Shown: positions 8,700 through 17,671 of the stretch, one piece after another | Layout: every line of letters begins with the position of its first letter | Numbering within the stretch: position 1 is the stretch's first letter | DNA from: Planctomycetota bacterium | Lineage (GTDB): Bacteria; Planctomycetota; UBA1135; UBA2386 | DNA length: 34,576 nucleotides | Direction: 5' to 3' | Assembly (NCBI GenBank): GCA_016794485.1 | Contig: JAEUHV010000517.1 | Coordinates: 1 to 34,576, forward strand | Program-made: the position numbers and the translations under genes | Notes under the pieces: model-generated | Database searches by the model: none | What the model saw: only the letters and a program-made list of their open reading frames with translations | What the model was told of the DNA's origin: nothing

Positions 8700-10375
8700 A
8701 CTCGCTGCTGCCTTGGGCGTTCCTGTGCACGATCCCCGGCCTGTTGCTGCAGGCCCTGGGCGTCGGCCGCGCCGGCGTCGCCAGCCTGCTCGGTCCGATC
8801 GCGGTGTTGCTCGCCGGCGCCGCCTGGCTCGTGGGCGACCACGCGCCGCTCGTCGTATCGATCGCCGACTGGCTGCCGATGCTCGGCGACGGCACCTTCG
8901 CGCTGCGGCTCGACGCGCTCTCGGCGACGATGCTGACGGTGATCGGTGCGGTCGCTTCGTGTGTCTACGTCTATTCGCTGGCGTACATGCACGACGACCC
9001 GGGCCAGCGCCGCTTCTTCGCGCTGCTCGACTTCTTCGTCGCGACCATGTGCCTGCTGGTGCTGGCGGGCAACCTCGTCGTGCTGGTCGCCGGTTGGGCC
9101 GGCGTCGGCATCGCGTCGTTCCTGCTGATCAGCTTCTGGCGCGACAAGGAAGGCACGCTCGGCGCCGGCATGCAGGCGCTCGCCGCGAACGCGATCGGCG
9201 ACGCCGCCCTGCTGCTCGCCGTCGTGCTGTTGCCACGCGGCCAGGCCGACCTGGTCAACCTGCACGCGCTGGTCACCCCGACCGGCACCTCGGGCGCCAC
9301 CATGATCGGCGCCCTGCTGGTCGTCGCCGCCGCCGCGAAGTCGGCGCAGGGGCCGCTCTACTTCTGGCTGCCGAGCGCGATGGCGGGCCCGACGCCGGTG
9401 TCGGCCCTCATCCACGCCGCGACGATGGTCGCAGCGGGCGTCTACCTGCTGTGCCGCACGCACCTGGTGTTGGCGCAGGCGCCCGACGTGCTGCACGTGG
9501 TGGCCTGGCTCGGCGTGCTGACCGCGCTGGTCGCGGCGATCGCGAGCCTGCAGCAGACGAACTACAAGAAGGGCCTCGCCTACAGCACGCTGTCGCAGCT
9601 GGGCTACATGTTCGCCGCGATCGGCTTCGGTGCGCCGTTCGCCGCGTTCTTCCACCTGTTCACGCACGCGTCGTTCAAGGCGCTGCTGTTCCTGGTCGCC
9701 GGCATCGTCATCCACGCCACGGACGGCGAGGAAGAACTCGGCAAGCTCGGCGGCCTGCGCGGCCAGCTCGGTGCCACGGCGTGGCTGGCGTTGGTCGGTT
9801 CGCTGGCGTTGATCGGACTGCCGATCGCGACCGCGGGTGCGTTCAGCAAGGACCTCGTGCTCGAGGCCGGACTCGAACACGCGCCGATGCTCGGCTACCT
9901 GCTGCTCGGGGGCGTGGTGCTGACCGGGCTCTACACCGGGCGGCTCTGGTTCGCGGTGTTCGGCCGCAGCGACTCGAAGCTGCACGCGCACGCGCCGGGC
10001 CTGCTGCTGCTCGGTCCGGTGGCGCTGCTCGCCGTCGGTGCCGTGGTGCTCGGTTGGACCGGCAACCCGCTCGGCGAAGTGCTCGCCCCGGCACTCGGCA
10101 AGGCGCCCGAGGTGCACGCCTGGTCGACGCTCGGTGCGATCGCCGGCGGCCTCGGTCTCTGCGGCTTCGTGCTCGCCGGTGCCTGGGTCAAGGCCAAGGG
10201 CAGCGGGGCCGCACTGCCGTCGTTCCGCGGCTCGTGGGTCGACGTCGCCAGCGGCGTCTCCGACGGGGTCGCCCGTCTCGTTGCGTCGGTGCACGACGGC
10301 CGCGTCGTCACCGCGATCGTGTTCTCCTTGTTCGGCGCGGGCATCGTGACGCTCGTGACCGTGCTCCGTCACTGA
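8696..10375 (+). CDS. nuoL: NADH-quinone oxidoreductase subunit L (atypical)
   Basis: This 559-residue antiporter-like proton-pumping subunit of the distal membrane arm is recognised by KSAQGPLYFWLPSAMAGPTP (215-234), the following SALIHAATMVAAGVYL, YKKGLAYSTLSQLGYMFAAIG and GAFSKDLVLEAG. Channel residues kept are Lys215, His240, the Lys of GAFSKD and Asp169. Two conserved positions are changed: the Glu of GWEGVG is Ala135 (GCC at 9098-9100) and the Arg of NRVGD is Ala166 (GCG at 9191-9193). It is about 50 residues shorter than E. coli NuoL, mainly in the C-terminal part that normally includes the long lateral helix. It overlaps nuoK by four bases. The gene after it is nuoN, not nuoM. Confidence 0.95.
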   Translation: MNSLLPWAFLCTIPGLLLQALGVGRAGVASLLGPIAVLLAGAAWLVGDHAPLVVSIADWLPMLGDGTFALRLDALSATMLTVIGAVASCVYVYSLAYMHDDPGQRRFFALLDFFVATMCLLVLAGNLVVLVAGWAGVGIASFLLISFWRDKEGTLGAGMQALAANAIGDAALLLAVVLLPRGQADLVNLHALVTPTGTSGATMIGALLVVAAAAKSAQGPLYFWLPSAMAGPTPVSALIHAATMVAAGVYLLCRTHLVLAQAPDVLHVVAWLGVLTALVAAIASLQQTNYKKGLAYSTLSQLGYMFAAIGFGAPFAAFFHLFTHASFKALLFLVAGIVIHATDGEEELGKLGGLRGQLGATAWLALVGSLALIGLPIATAGAFSKDLVLEAGLEHAPMLGYLLLGGVVLTGLYTGRLWFAVFGRSDSKLHAHAPGLLLLGPVALLAVGAVVLGWTGNPLGEVLAPALGKAPEVHAWSTLGAIAGGLGLCGFVLAGAWVKAKGSGAALPSFRGSWVDVASGVSDGVARLVASVHDGRVVTAIVFSLFGAGIVTLVTVLRH

Positions 10376-10396
10376 TCCCCAAGCCCTCCGCAATCC

Positions 10397-11719
10397 ATGT
10401 CCTGGTTCCTCGAACTGGAACGCAGCCTGCAGGCAGCCGCCGTGCTCGGCGTGCTCGCAACCCTGGTGTTGGTCGGGGCGGCGAAGTGGTCGGCGCAGAT
10501 CGTCGCCGGGCTGGGCGTCGCCGCCACGGTGCTCGCCGCGGTCCCCGCGATCGCGACGCCGACTGCGGCCACCTTCCCCCTGTTGATCGTGCTGTCGGCC
10601 GCACTGCTGTGCGTGCTGCTGGTGCGCCACGACGAACTCGCCGACGAACGGCATCGCGCCGAGACCACGGCCCTCATCCTGTTCGGCTCGGCCGGCGCCT
10701 GTGCGCTGGTGTCGGCCACCAACCTGCTGACGATCCTGGTCGGCTTCGAGTCGATGTCGCTGTCGGTCGCGGTGCTCGCCGGCATCGGCCGCGGGGAACG
10801 TTCGCTCGAGGCCGCGTTCCGCTTCTTCGTGCTCGGCGCGATCGCCGCAGCACTGCTGGTCTACGGCACGGCGCTGCACTTCTACGCCACCGGCTCGCTC
10901 GAGGTCGGTGCGCCCGCTGTGGCCGGCGACGGCTTGCAGCAACTGCGCACGATCGGGCATCTGCTGCTGCTGCTCGGCGTGTCGTTCGAACTGGCGGTGG
11001 TGCCGCTGCAGTTCGGGGCTCTCGGCGTGATCCAGGCCGGTCCGATCGGCGGCGTCGGTTTCGCGATGACCGTGTCCAAGGTCGGTGCCGCGTTCGCGCT
11101 GGGCCACGTGGTGGGCGGCGAACGGCTGCAGCAGGACGTGCTGGTGGCGCTGGCGGTGACGACGATCGTGTGGGGCACCCTCGGTGCGCTCGCGCAGCGG
11201 ACGTTGCGCGGCCTGCTGGCGAACTCGGCCGTGGCGCAGGGCGGGTTCGTGGCACTCGGCATCGCCTGCGGTGCAGGGGCCCACGCCACCGTGTGCTTTT
11301 ACCTCGCGGTCTACGTCGCGGCCTCGGCCCTGGTGCTCGCGGCGATCAGTGGCGACGGTGACGAGATCGACCTCACCACGATGCGGTCCCGGCCGCTCGG
11401 CACGATGCGGCGCCTGGCCCTCGTGGCCGGCCTGATGTCGCTGGCGGGCATGCCGCCCACCCCTGGCCTGCTCGCGAAGTTCCTGGTCCTGGCGCGCAGC
11501 TGGGAGACGGCGGGAATGTCGTGGACGGTCGTCGCGGCGCTCGGTGGCGTGTTCGGCGCGCTCTACTACATGCGGCCGGTGCCGGACCTGCTGTCCGGCG
11601 GGGCGCCGATCGACGGGCGGTCGCAGCCGACGTTCGGCGTGCGCATCGCGATCGTCGCGGCGGCCGTCGTCACCGTGGTGTGCACCGTGGCGCCGTACGC
11701 CGCGATGCGGCTCGCCTGA
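10397..11719 (+). CDS. nuoN: NADH-quinone oxidoreductase subunit N (divergent)
   Basis: This 440-residue antiporter-like membrane subunit is placed as NuoN by FRFFVLGAIAAALLVYGTAL (141-160) and MSLAGMPPTPGLLAKFLVLA (347-366). The TM5 Glu is present (Glu118, VGFESMSLS), as are the middle Lys (Lys228 in TVSKVGA) and the TM12 Lys (Lys361). However, the TM7 region, normally GFKLSLVPFHLWTPDVYQG, reads SFELAVVPLQFGALGVIQAG: the channel Lys is Glu198, the His is Gln205 and the WTPD loop is lost. The His of the family SSIAHLGY motif is also Gln. It starts 21 bases after nuoL, ends the operon, and stops three bases before the convergent sigma-factor gene. Confidence 0.88.
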   Translation: MSWFLELERSLQAAAVLGVLATLVLVGAAKWSAQIVAGLGVAATVLAAVPAIATPTAATFPLLIVLSAALLCVLLVRHDELADERHRAETTALILFGSAGACALVSATNLLTILVGFESMSLSVAVLAGIGRGERSLEAAFRFFVLGAIAAALLVYGTALHFYATGSLEVGAPAVAGDGLQQLRTIGHLLLLLGVSFELAVVPLQFGALGVIQAGPIGGVGFAMTVSKVGAAFALGHVVGGERLQQDVLVALAVTTIVWGTLGALAQRTLRGLLANSAVAQGGFVALGIACGAGAHATVCFYLAVYVAASALVLAAISGDGDEIDLTTMRSRPLGTMRRLALVAGLMSLAGMPPTPGLLAKFLVLARSWETAGMSWTVVAALGGVFGALYYMRPVPDLLSGGAPIDGRSQPTFGVRIAIVAAAVVTVVCTVAPYAAMRLA

Positions 11720-11722
11720 CGG

Positions 11723-12352
11723 TCACGGCGCGTCGTCGCGCCAGCGTCCGGTTCGCAGCTGGTCGAGTTTCTTCGCCAGCTTCGGCAGCGCGCGCTGGTA
11801 GCGCTTGCGGGCCGCTTCTTCCGCGATGCCCACGCGTTCGCCGAGCTCGGCGAAGGCGAGGCCGTCCCAGTCGCGACCGCGGATGGCTTGGCGATCCTCG
11901 GGCTCGAGCAGTTCGAGGGCCAGACGCAGCCACTCGCGCTGCTCGTCGGCCGCAGCGCGGGAGGGAGGCTCCGTGACGGCACGCAGCGGCGCGTCGAGCA
12001 GCAGCACCGAATCGCTCGGCAGGGCGCGTTCGCGCCGGACGTCGCGGCGTTCGCGGTGCAACCACCGCACGCGGTCGACGAGCGTGTTCTCCACGATCCG
12101 CGCCAGCAACGCCCGGAACGCACGTTCGTCCTCGATGGCGAAGCGGGGACCGTCGCGCAACACGTCGAGCAGCGCCTGCTGCACGAAGTCCTGGGTGTCG
12201 CCGTCGCGCCGGGCCGCGGGCGACAGGCGCTGGCGGACGTGCGCCTCGATCCAGGGCAGGTGGGCCGCGACCAGTTCGTGCAGGGCGCGTTCGTCGCCGC
12301 GGTGCACCGACAGCACCTTCTGGGTGATGGAGCCGCTCGGTCGATCGGTCAT
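11723..12352 (-). CDS. ECF-type RNA polymerase sigma factor
   Basis: This 209-residue sigma factor has only regions 2 and 4. Region 2 is seen as DGDTQDFVQQALLDVLRD and the following ARIVENTLVDRVRWLHRERR. Region 4 is LEPEDRQAIRGRDWDGLAFA, then ELGERVGIAEEAARKRYQRA, a helix-turn-helix that reads the -35 box. It would direct RNA polymerase to a special gene set. It lies downstream of, and overlaps by four bases (ATGA), the Ser/Thr kinase gene on the same strand, so the two are probably made together and the kinase may control it. Kinase-linked ECF factors are known in Planctomycetota. No anti-sigma gene is visible. Its target promoters cannot be told from the sequence. Confidence 0.9.
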   Translation of the reverse strand: MTDRPSGSITQKVLSVHRGDERALHELVAAHLPWIEAHVRQRLSPAARRDGDTQDFVQQALLDVLRDGPRFAIEDERAFRALLARIVENTLVDRVRWLHRERRDVRRERALPSDSVLLLDAPLRAVTEPPSRAAADEQREWLRLALELLEPEDRQAIRGRDWDGLAFAELGERVGIAEEAARKRYQRALPKLAKKLDQLRTGRWRDDAP

Positions 12353-15234
12353 TTGCCCTCCAGGCGTTGTCGCAGACGCTGCGCGTCCGGCCGCTCGCGC
12401 AGCGAAGTGAACCGGCGGTTTTCGAGCAGCCTGCGGCCCTCGGCGGCGTCGAGGTCGCCGAGACGCGCCAGCAAACGCACTGCTGTGCTCGCCGCATTCT
12501 CGGCCGCGGCGGGGTCGCCGGTGAGTCCGACCGCGGCGCGCGTGGCTGCATCGGCGGCCAGGCGGAGGGCTGCGAGCTGCCTGGGTGCCTGCTCGATCAC
12601 TTCGGCGGCGGTGGCGGCGACCTCGGCATGGCGACCGAGTCGGGCCAGGGCGTAGGCGCGCTGGCTGCAGTGGATGCCGAGGAATGCGTGCGCACGGCCG
12701 TGCTTCGGCAGGCGCGCGACCACTTCGCGTTGTGCGGCGATCGCGGTGTCGGCGGCAACGAGCGCGGCGGCCGCGTCGCCGCCCTCGTTGTGCAGCGAAG
12801 CCAGGCCGTTCCAGGCGACGCCGAGTTCGACCCGGAAATCGAGGTGGTCCGGGTGCTCGGCGACGAGGCCGTGCATCGTCTCGGCCGCCCGCGTGAACCA
12901 CCGGCGGGCTTCCTCGGCGTGCTCGGAGAGGTCGGTGCGCATCGACAGGCAGGTCGCAAGCTGCATGGCCAGGTCGGCGCGAACGGACCGCTCCATCCAA
13001 TCGCCACCCTTGTCGTCCGCGTCGTCTCCGTCGAGGCCCGCGCGCAGCAGGGTTTCCGCTTCGGCCACCTCGCCGCGCACCAACAACGACGACGCCAGCA
13101 TGGACCGACACCAGAGGCGCGTTCGCTGCAGGGGGCGTGAACCTGGGTAGTCGCGCAACAGGGTCTCGGTCTCGGCCAGTCCCTGGCGCAGTTCCCGTTC
13201 TGCGTCGGCCGGCCGATCCAGGCGGTGCAGTGCAGTGCCAAGGTCGACGTGGGCCCGCGCGAGTTCGACGCCCAGCAGGGGCGTGCGCGGCAGCTCGGCC
13301 ATGCGTGCCACCACCTGGGCCAGGAGTCCGTGGGCGTCCGCGGTCCGGAACGTCGCCAACAGGACCTGGCCGAGCATCGCATCGTTGCGCACCCGCAGGA
13401 CCTTGGCCTCGGGATCCGAGTCGAGTTCCTGCCGCGCCAGCAGCAGCGCCGCGGCGCGCAACAGCCGCTCCGCCTCGGCGCGGCCGTCGAGGCGCGCAGC
13501 CAGGGCCCGGGCGCGGATGTGCAAGGTCTCGGCGTGGATTCGCGTGCACTCAGGCGACGGCGACCCTGGTCGTGCTTGCTCCCAATGGGCGATCGCGCGC
13601 GCGAACTCGTCGGCGGCGCCGCTCGGATCGAGTTGCTGGCGGGCGTGCAGTTCGCGCACCAGGATGCGGCCGAGCAGCAACACCTCCGAATCGGCCGCTG
13701 GGTCCCGTGCGGCCGCCAAGAGGGCCCGGGCCCGGTTGCAGGCGGTGATCGCTTCGGCGTGGCGCCCGAGCTGAGTCTGCAGGCCGGCGATGCGCCAAAG
13801 CGCGTGCGCGACGCTGCGGGCACGGCCGTGTTCGCCGGCGCGCAGCGACAAGTAGCTCTCGCACAGCGCGACGACATAGGCGAGTTGCGGTTGGCGAACG
13901 AGGTCGGCCTCGGGCTCCTGGTCGAGTCGCTCACCCAGCAGGGTCAAAGTCTGTTCGATGCTGCGGAAGCCAAGCTCCTCGGCCGCGACCAGGACCTCTC
14001 GTTCGCGGCCGATCGTGGCGTTGGTGTCGATCAAGTGCAGCGCGTAGGCCGTCGGTGCCCCGACGATGCCCAACAACGCCGCCGCCGTGATCGTCGCGCC
14101 GACGCGGTGGCGCCGCAGCCACTTCGCACTCCGGGTGAACGGACCGGGCGGCAACGCGTGGATCGGCTCGATGCGCAGGAAGCGACGGAGGTCGGCGGCG
14201 AACGCGCCCGCGCTCGGGTAGCGGTCCTGCGGCCGACGTTCGAGCGCCTTGTGGCAGATGGTCACCAGGTCCCGCGGGACCGAGGGGGCCGCGCTGCGCA
14301 ACGACGGGAACTCGCCGTCCTCGATCCGTCGCAGCACGACGCGGGCGCTGTCGCCGTCGAACGGTCGGCGGCGCGCCAGTAGTTCGTAGAGCACGATGCC
14401 GAGCGAGAACACGTCCGCGGTGGGGCCGGCGGTGATCCCGAGCACCTGCTCCGGGCTGCAGTAGTGCGGCGTGCCCAGGAACTCGCCGTGGGCCGAACTG
14501 CGTCCGTCGAGCTCGCGGGCCAGGCCGAAGTCGAGCAGGCGAACGGTGCCGTCCGGCGTGATCATCACGTTGTGCGGCTTCACGTCGCGATGCACGACGC
14601 CGTGTGCATGCGCGTGCTGCAGTGCGTCGGCGACCCGCGCGACGACTTCGGCCACTTCGGCGGCGCGGCTGCAGTCGCCGCGCACACCGAGACGTTCGTG
14701 CTGCATCACGTCGGCGAGCGGCAGGCCGTCGACGAACTCCATCGAGTAGTAGTGCGTGCCGCGCCATTCGCCCACTTCGTGGATCGGCACGATCGCCGGA
14801 TGGCGCAGACGGGACGCGGCGGCGGCTTCGCGCCGGAAGCGCTCGATCGAGCGTGGCGACGCGGTGCTCGCCGCCGGCAGGACCTTCAGTGCGACCCGCC
14901 GACGCAGCGACAGTTGTTCGGCTTCGTAGACGACGCCCATGCCGCCGCGGCCGACTTCCCGCACGATGCGGTAGTCGCCGACGCAGTGGCCAGGGCCGAT
15001 CGGTGACGTCGTTGCGGTGACGCCATCGACGTCGTCGTCGGCGGCGACCGGGTCGAACATCGGCTCGAGCAATTCGCGCAGCGGTTCGTGCTGGCGCAGG
15101 AAGTGCTCGCGGTCGCCGCCGGAGCGTTCGAAGGCGAGGAAAGCCTCCATTGCCGCCGCCAGCCGCTGCAGGCGAAGTTGCTGCGTATCGGCCGGAGGCC
15201 GGCTGGTCGGGTCGGGCGGGTGCATGCGCGGCAC
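12349..15234 (-). CDS. Membrane Ser/Thr protein kinase with TPR-like sensor region
   Basis: A 961-residue PknB-type kinase. The kinase domain spans about residues 87-355: Gly-rich loop GRGGMGVVYEAE, catalytic Lys117 in VALKVLP, HRD at 215-217 (HRDVKPHN), DFG at 235-237 and GTPHYCSPEQ. A single membrane helix follows at about 379-400. The remaining 550 residues are Ala/Leu/Arg-rich helices with paired A/L patterns like tetratricopeptide repeats, probably a sensor or docking region outside the membrane. The start is a GTG at 15234; an ATG at 15225 three codons later is equally possible, and neither has a clear ribosome binding site. Its stop overlaps the ECF sigma gene, which suggests a kinase-sigma signalling pair. 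Confidence 0.92.
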   Translation of the reverse strand: MPRMHPPDPTSRPPADTQQLRLQRLAAAMEAFLAFERSGGDREHFLRQHEPLRELLEPMFDPVAADDDVDGVTATTSPIGPGHCVGDYRIVREVGRGGMGVVYEAEQLSLRRRVALKVLPAASTASPRSIERFRREAAAASRLRHPAIVPIHEVGEWRGTHYYSMEFVDGLPLADVMQHERLGVRGDCSRAAEVAEVVARVADALQHAHAHGVVHRDVKPHNVMITPDGTVRLLDFGLARELDGRSSAHGEFLGTPHYCSPEQVLGITAGPTADVFSLGIVLYELLARRRPFDGDSARVVLRRIEDGEFPSLRSAAPSVPRDLVTICHKALERRPQDRYPSAGAFAADLRRFLRIEPIHALPPGPFTRSAKWLRRHRVGATITAAALLGIVGAPTAYALHLIDTNATIGREREVLVAAEELGFRSIEQTLTLLGERLDQEPEADLVRQPQLAYVVALCESYLSLRAGEHGRARSVAHALWRIAGLQTQLGRHAEAITACNRARALLAAARDPAADSEVLLLGRILVRELHARQQLDPSGAADEFARAIAHWEQARPGSPSPECTRIHAETLHIRARALAARLDGRAEAERLLRAAALLLARQELDSDPEAKVLRVRNDAMLGQVLLATFRTADAHGLLAQVVARMAELPRTPLLGVELARAHVDLGTALHRLDRPADAERELRQGLAETETLLRDYPGSRPLQRTRLWCRSMLASSLLVRGEVAEAETLLRAGLDGDDADDKGGDWMERSVRADLAMQLATCLSMRTDLSEHAEEARRWFTRAAETMHGLVAEHPDHLDFRVELGVAWNGLASLHNEGGDAAAALVAADTAIAAQREVVARLPKHGRAHAFLGIHCSQRAYALARLGRHAEVAATAAEVIEQAPRQLAALRLAADAATRAAVGLTGDPAAAENAASTAVRLLARLGDLDAAEGRRLLENRRFTSLRERPDAQRLRQRLEGK

Positions 15235-15397
15235 TGGGTGGGCAGTCTAGGCGGCGTGGTCGTACCGCGGACAGGAGCGTCGTGGCCCGGGCCGGGCGGA
15301 CAGGAAATCTCCGCGGACTGGTCCGGCGCAGATGGATGTCCGGTCTTCGTCGGTCGCGGCGCTTTCGTCGGCACCTGAATCCGAATCGAGGACCCAC

Positions 15398-17662
15398 ATG
15401 CTTTGGAACCGAACGACCCGTGCCGTGGCCGCGACGCTGCTCGCCGCCACCGCTTCCCACGCCCAAGAACCCGTCCATTCCGCAGGCCGCGAGCCCGGCC
15501 GCGGGCTGGTGACACCGGTGCACACCCTCGCCCCCGAGGGTGACGTCGCCTACGGCACCTGGGCGGCGGGCGACGACTACAAGGCCTCGTTCGACGGCGG
15601 CATGACGTTCGTGCCCTACGGCGAGCACGGTGGCCAGGCAGCTGCCGTCGCCTGGCGGACGGTGAGCGTGCGCGTCGGCGAGCACGAACTGGTCCATGGC
15701 GCGCCGCGGCGGTCCACGCAGTCGCGCCGGGTCGAGTTCGCCTTCGGTGGCGTCGTCGAGGCCTACGACGTGCGCGCCGAAGGGCTCGAGCAGACGTTCG
15801 TGCTGCAGGAACGGCCGGCCGCGGTCGGCGACCTCGTGGTGAGCGGTGCGATCTCGTCGACCCTGCTGCCGACCGTGCGCGACCGCGGCATCGCGTTCCG
15901 CGACGCGCGGGGAGTCGAGCGCGTGCACTACGGTGCTGCGACCGCGATCGACGCGCGCGGCCGCCAATGGGCCATGACGACGACCCTGGTCGGCGCTGGC
16001 CTCGAACTGCGCCTCGGCGCCGCCCAGCTCGCCGCCGCCGAGTTCCCGCTCGTCGTCGACCCGTTGATCGTTCCGGTCAACGTCACCACGGGCAGCGTGC
16101 TCGAAAGCGTCGCGATCTTCCACGACGACCTCGGCACCAAGGGTGTCTGGATCGCCGAGTCGCGCTACGCCGGCGGCGACGGCGACCTGCGCCTCTACCG
16201 CGCCGACAACGACGGCGGGGCTCCGGTACTGGTGTTCAGCGACATCACCGCGAGCTGGGAATCGATGGAGCCGAGCCTCGGCTCGCATCGGGGCTTGGGC
16301 AAGACCGTGCTGGCCTTCACCCGCCACATCGTCACCGGCGACACGCGCCGCGTGCGCGCGCACTTGCACGGCCGCAACGACATGGCCTTCGAAGGAACCG
16401 TCGTGTTCCCGCCGGCGCCGGGTGGACGCAACCAGTGGCGGCCGAAGGTGGGCACCGAGCGCAGCGCGCTGGCGCCGTTCTCGGTCCTGGTCGTGCACCA
16501 GGTGGAGGACATCGGCGCGTTCGCGAACGTCGCCACGAGTGCGATCCACGCCTTCGACCTCGACTGTACGGGAACCGGGTCGGTGACGGCGCAGTCCATC
16601 GTGGCGGAGGCGTTCGGCGTCGACTGTGAACGTCCGACCATTGCTGCGGCGAACGGCAACGCGAACCGCGTGTGGTACGTGGGCTACCAGCGCATGACAA
16701 ACGGCCCCGGCGCGACCTGGGACATCGGGCTGCGGTCCATCGATTCGGCGCTGATCGCCGACGTCGAGCAGGTCGTCGATTCCGGCTTCGCCGGCAACCA
16801 CGAGCTGGCGCCGGTGCTCGTCGGCTCCGGCACGCGCATGATGCTGTTCTACACGCAGTCGACGATCGCGGAGTCGAGCCCGAAGCCGCCGAACGCGAAC
16901 GGCCACCGCATCCGCGGTTCGCGTCTGTCGCGCATCGGCTCGTCGTGGGTGCAGCCGTTCGGCACCAACCTGCTGCAGTCCAACGGCGATCCGCGGCTCG
17001 AGATCGGCGGCGCCGACTACGACCGGTCCACGCAGAGCCACTGGGCGCTGACGTTCCGCAGCAACGCGACCGAGACGATCTACGTGCGCACCTACGGCTA
17101 CCAAGGCGAGGAGCTGACCAGCAACGCGGTCGATTCCCCGGCGTCGGGAACCGGGCTCGCGGTGGCCGGCGGGGTCGCCTACCAGGCGGACGACCACGAG
17201 TTCCTGGTCGGATACGGAATCTACGAACCCGGCGTGAACACCTACGTCCGGCTCGCGCGCAAGACGTGGCCCACGCCGGGTCCGGTGACCAACGTGGGGT
17301 CGGCCTGCACCACGACGCAGCTCGGGTGGAGCGGCGTCCAGCTGATCGGCAGCGAACTCGAGGGTCTGCTGTTCGGTGGTGCGCCGGCAGGCTCGATCAC
17401 CGTCGCGATCGTCGCGACGCAGACCGCGTCGTTGCAGCTGTTCGGGGTTCCGCCGGTGGCCGACGGCTGCTGGCTGCTGGTCCCGCTGGCGGGCCCCGAC
17501 TACCTCGGATTGCTGCCGCCGATCGCGGCCCAGAACGGTGGTTGGGGCCTGCCCCTGCCGGAGGGCCTCGACAGCTCGACGCTCTACTTCCAGGCGGTTT
17601 CGTTGGAAGCAGGTGGCACGTTCCGCACGTCGGCCCGCCTGCACGTGCCGATCGTGAAGTGA
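15398..17662 (+). CDS. Secreted protein of unknown function, 754 residues
   Basis: The ATG at 15398 is preceded by GAGGA eight bases upstream and starts a clear signal peptide (MLWNRTTRAVAATLLAATASHA, cut before QEP); an earlier in-frame ATG at 15332 would bury it. The mature protein has three parts. Residues about 30-235 form a beta-rich domain with EFAFGGVVEAYDVRAEGLEQ and YPLVxDPLI-like FPLVVDPLIVP, a layout often found at the start of large planctomycete and myxobacterial secreted proteins. Residues about 235-630 are beta-rich, possibly a propeller, with many SxW and GxGT turns. The last 120 residues (from NVGSACTTTQLGWSG) form a separate compact beta domain ending in HVPIVK. No catalytic motif is recognised. 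It is divergently transcribed from the kinase gene. Confidence 0.85.
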   Translation: MLWNRTTRAVAATLLAATASHAQEPVHSAGREPGRGLVTPVHTLAPEGDVAYGTWAAGDDYKASFDGGMTFVPYGEHGGQAAAVAWRTVSVRVGEHELVHGAPRRSTQSRRVEFAFGGVVEAYDVRAEGLEQTFVLQERPAAVGDLVVSGAISSTLLPTVRDRGIAFRDARGVERVHYGAATAIDARGRQWAMTTTLVGAGLELRLGAAQLAAAEFPLVVDPLIVPVNVTTGSVLESVAIFHDDLGTKGVWIAESRYAGGDGDLRLYRADNDGGAPVLVFSDITASWESMEPSLGSHRGLGKTVLAFTRHIVTGDTRRVRAHLHGRNDMAFEGTVVFPPAPGGRNQWRPKVGTERSALAPFSVLVVHQVEDIGAFANVATSAIHAFDLDCTGTGSVTAQSIVAEAFGVDCERPTIAAANGNANRVWYVGYQRMTNGPGATWDIGLRSIDSALIADVEQVVDSGFAGNHELAPVLVGSGTRMMLFYTQSTIAESSPKPPNANGHRIRGSRLSRIGSSWVQPFGTNLLQSNGDPRLEIGGADYDRSTQSHWALTFRSNATETIYVRTYGYQGEELTSNAVDSPASGTGLAVAGGVAYQADDHEFLVGYGIYEPGVNTYVRLARKTWPTPGPVTNVGSACTTTQLGWSGVQLIGSELEGLLFGGAPAGSITVAIVATQTASLQLFGVPPVADGCWLLVPLAGPDYLGLLPPIAAQNGGWGLPLPEGLDSSTLYFQAVSLEAGGTFRTSARLHVPIVK

Positions 17663-17671
17663 ACGGCGCGG

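Noticed and set aside
8696-10375. The nuoL gene being nuoM
   Set aside because: The SAMAGPTPVSALIHAATM and YSTLSQLGYM stretches are NuoL type; NuoM would show WLPDAHTEAPT.
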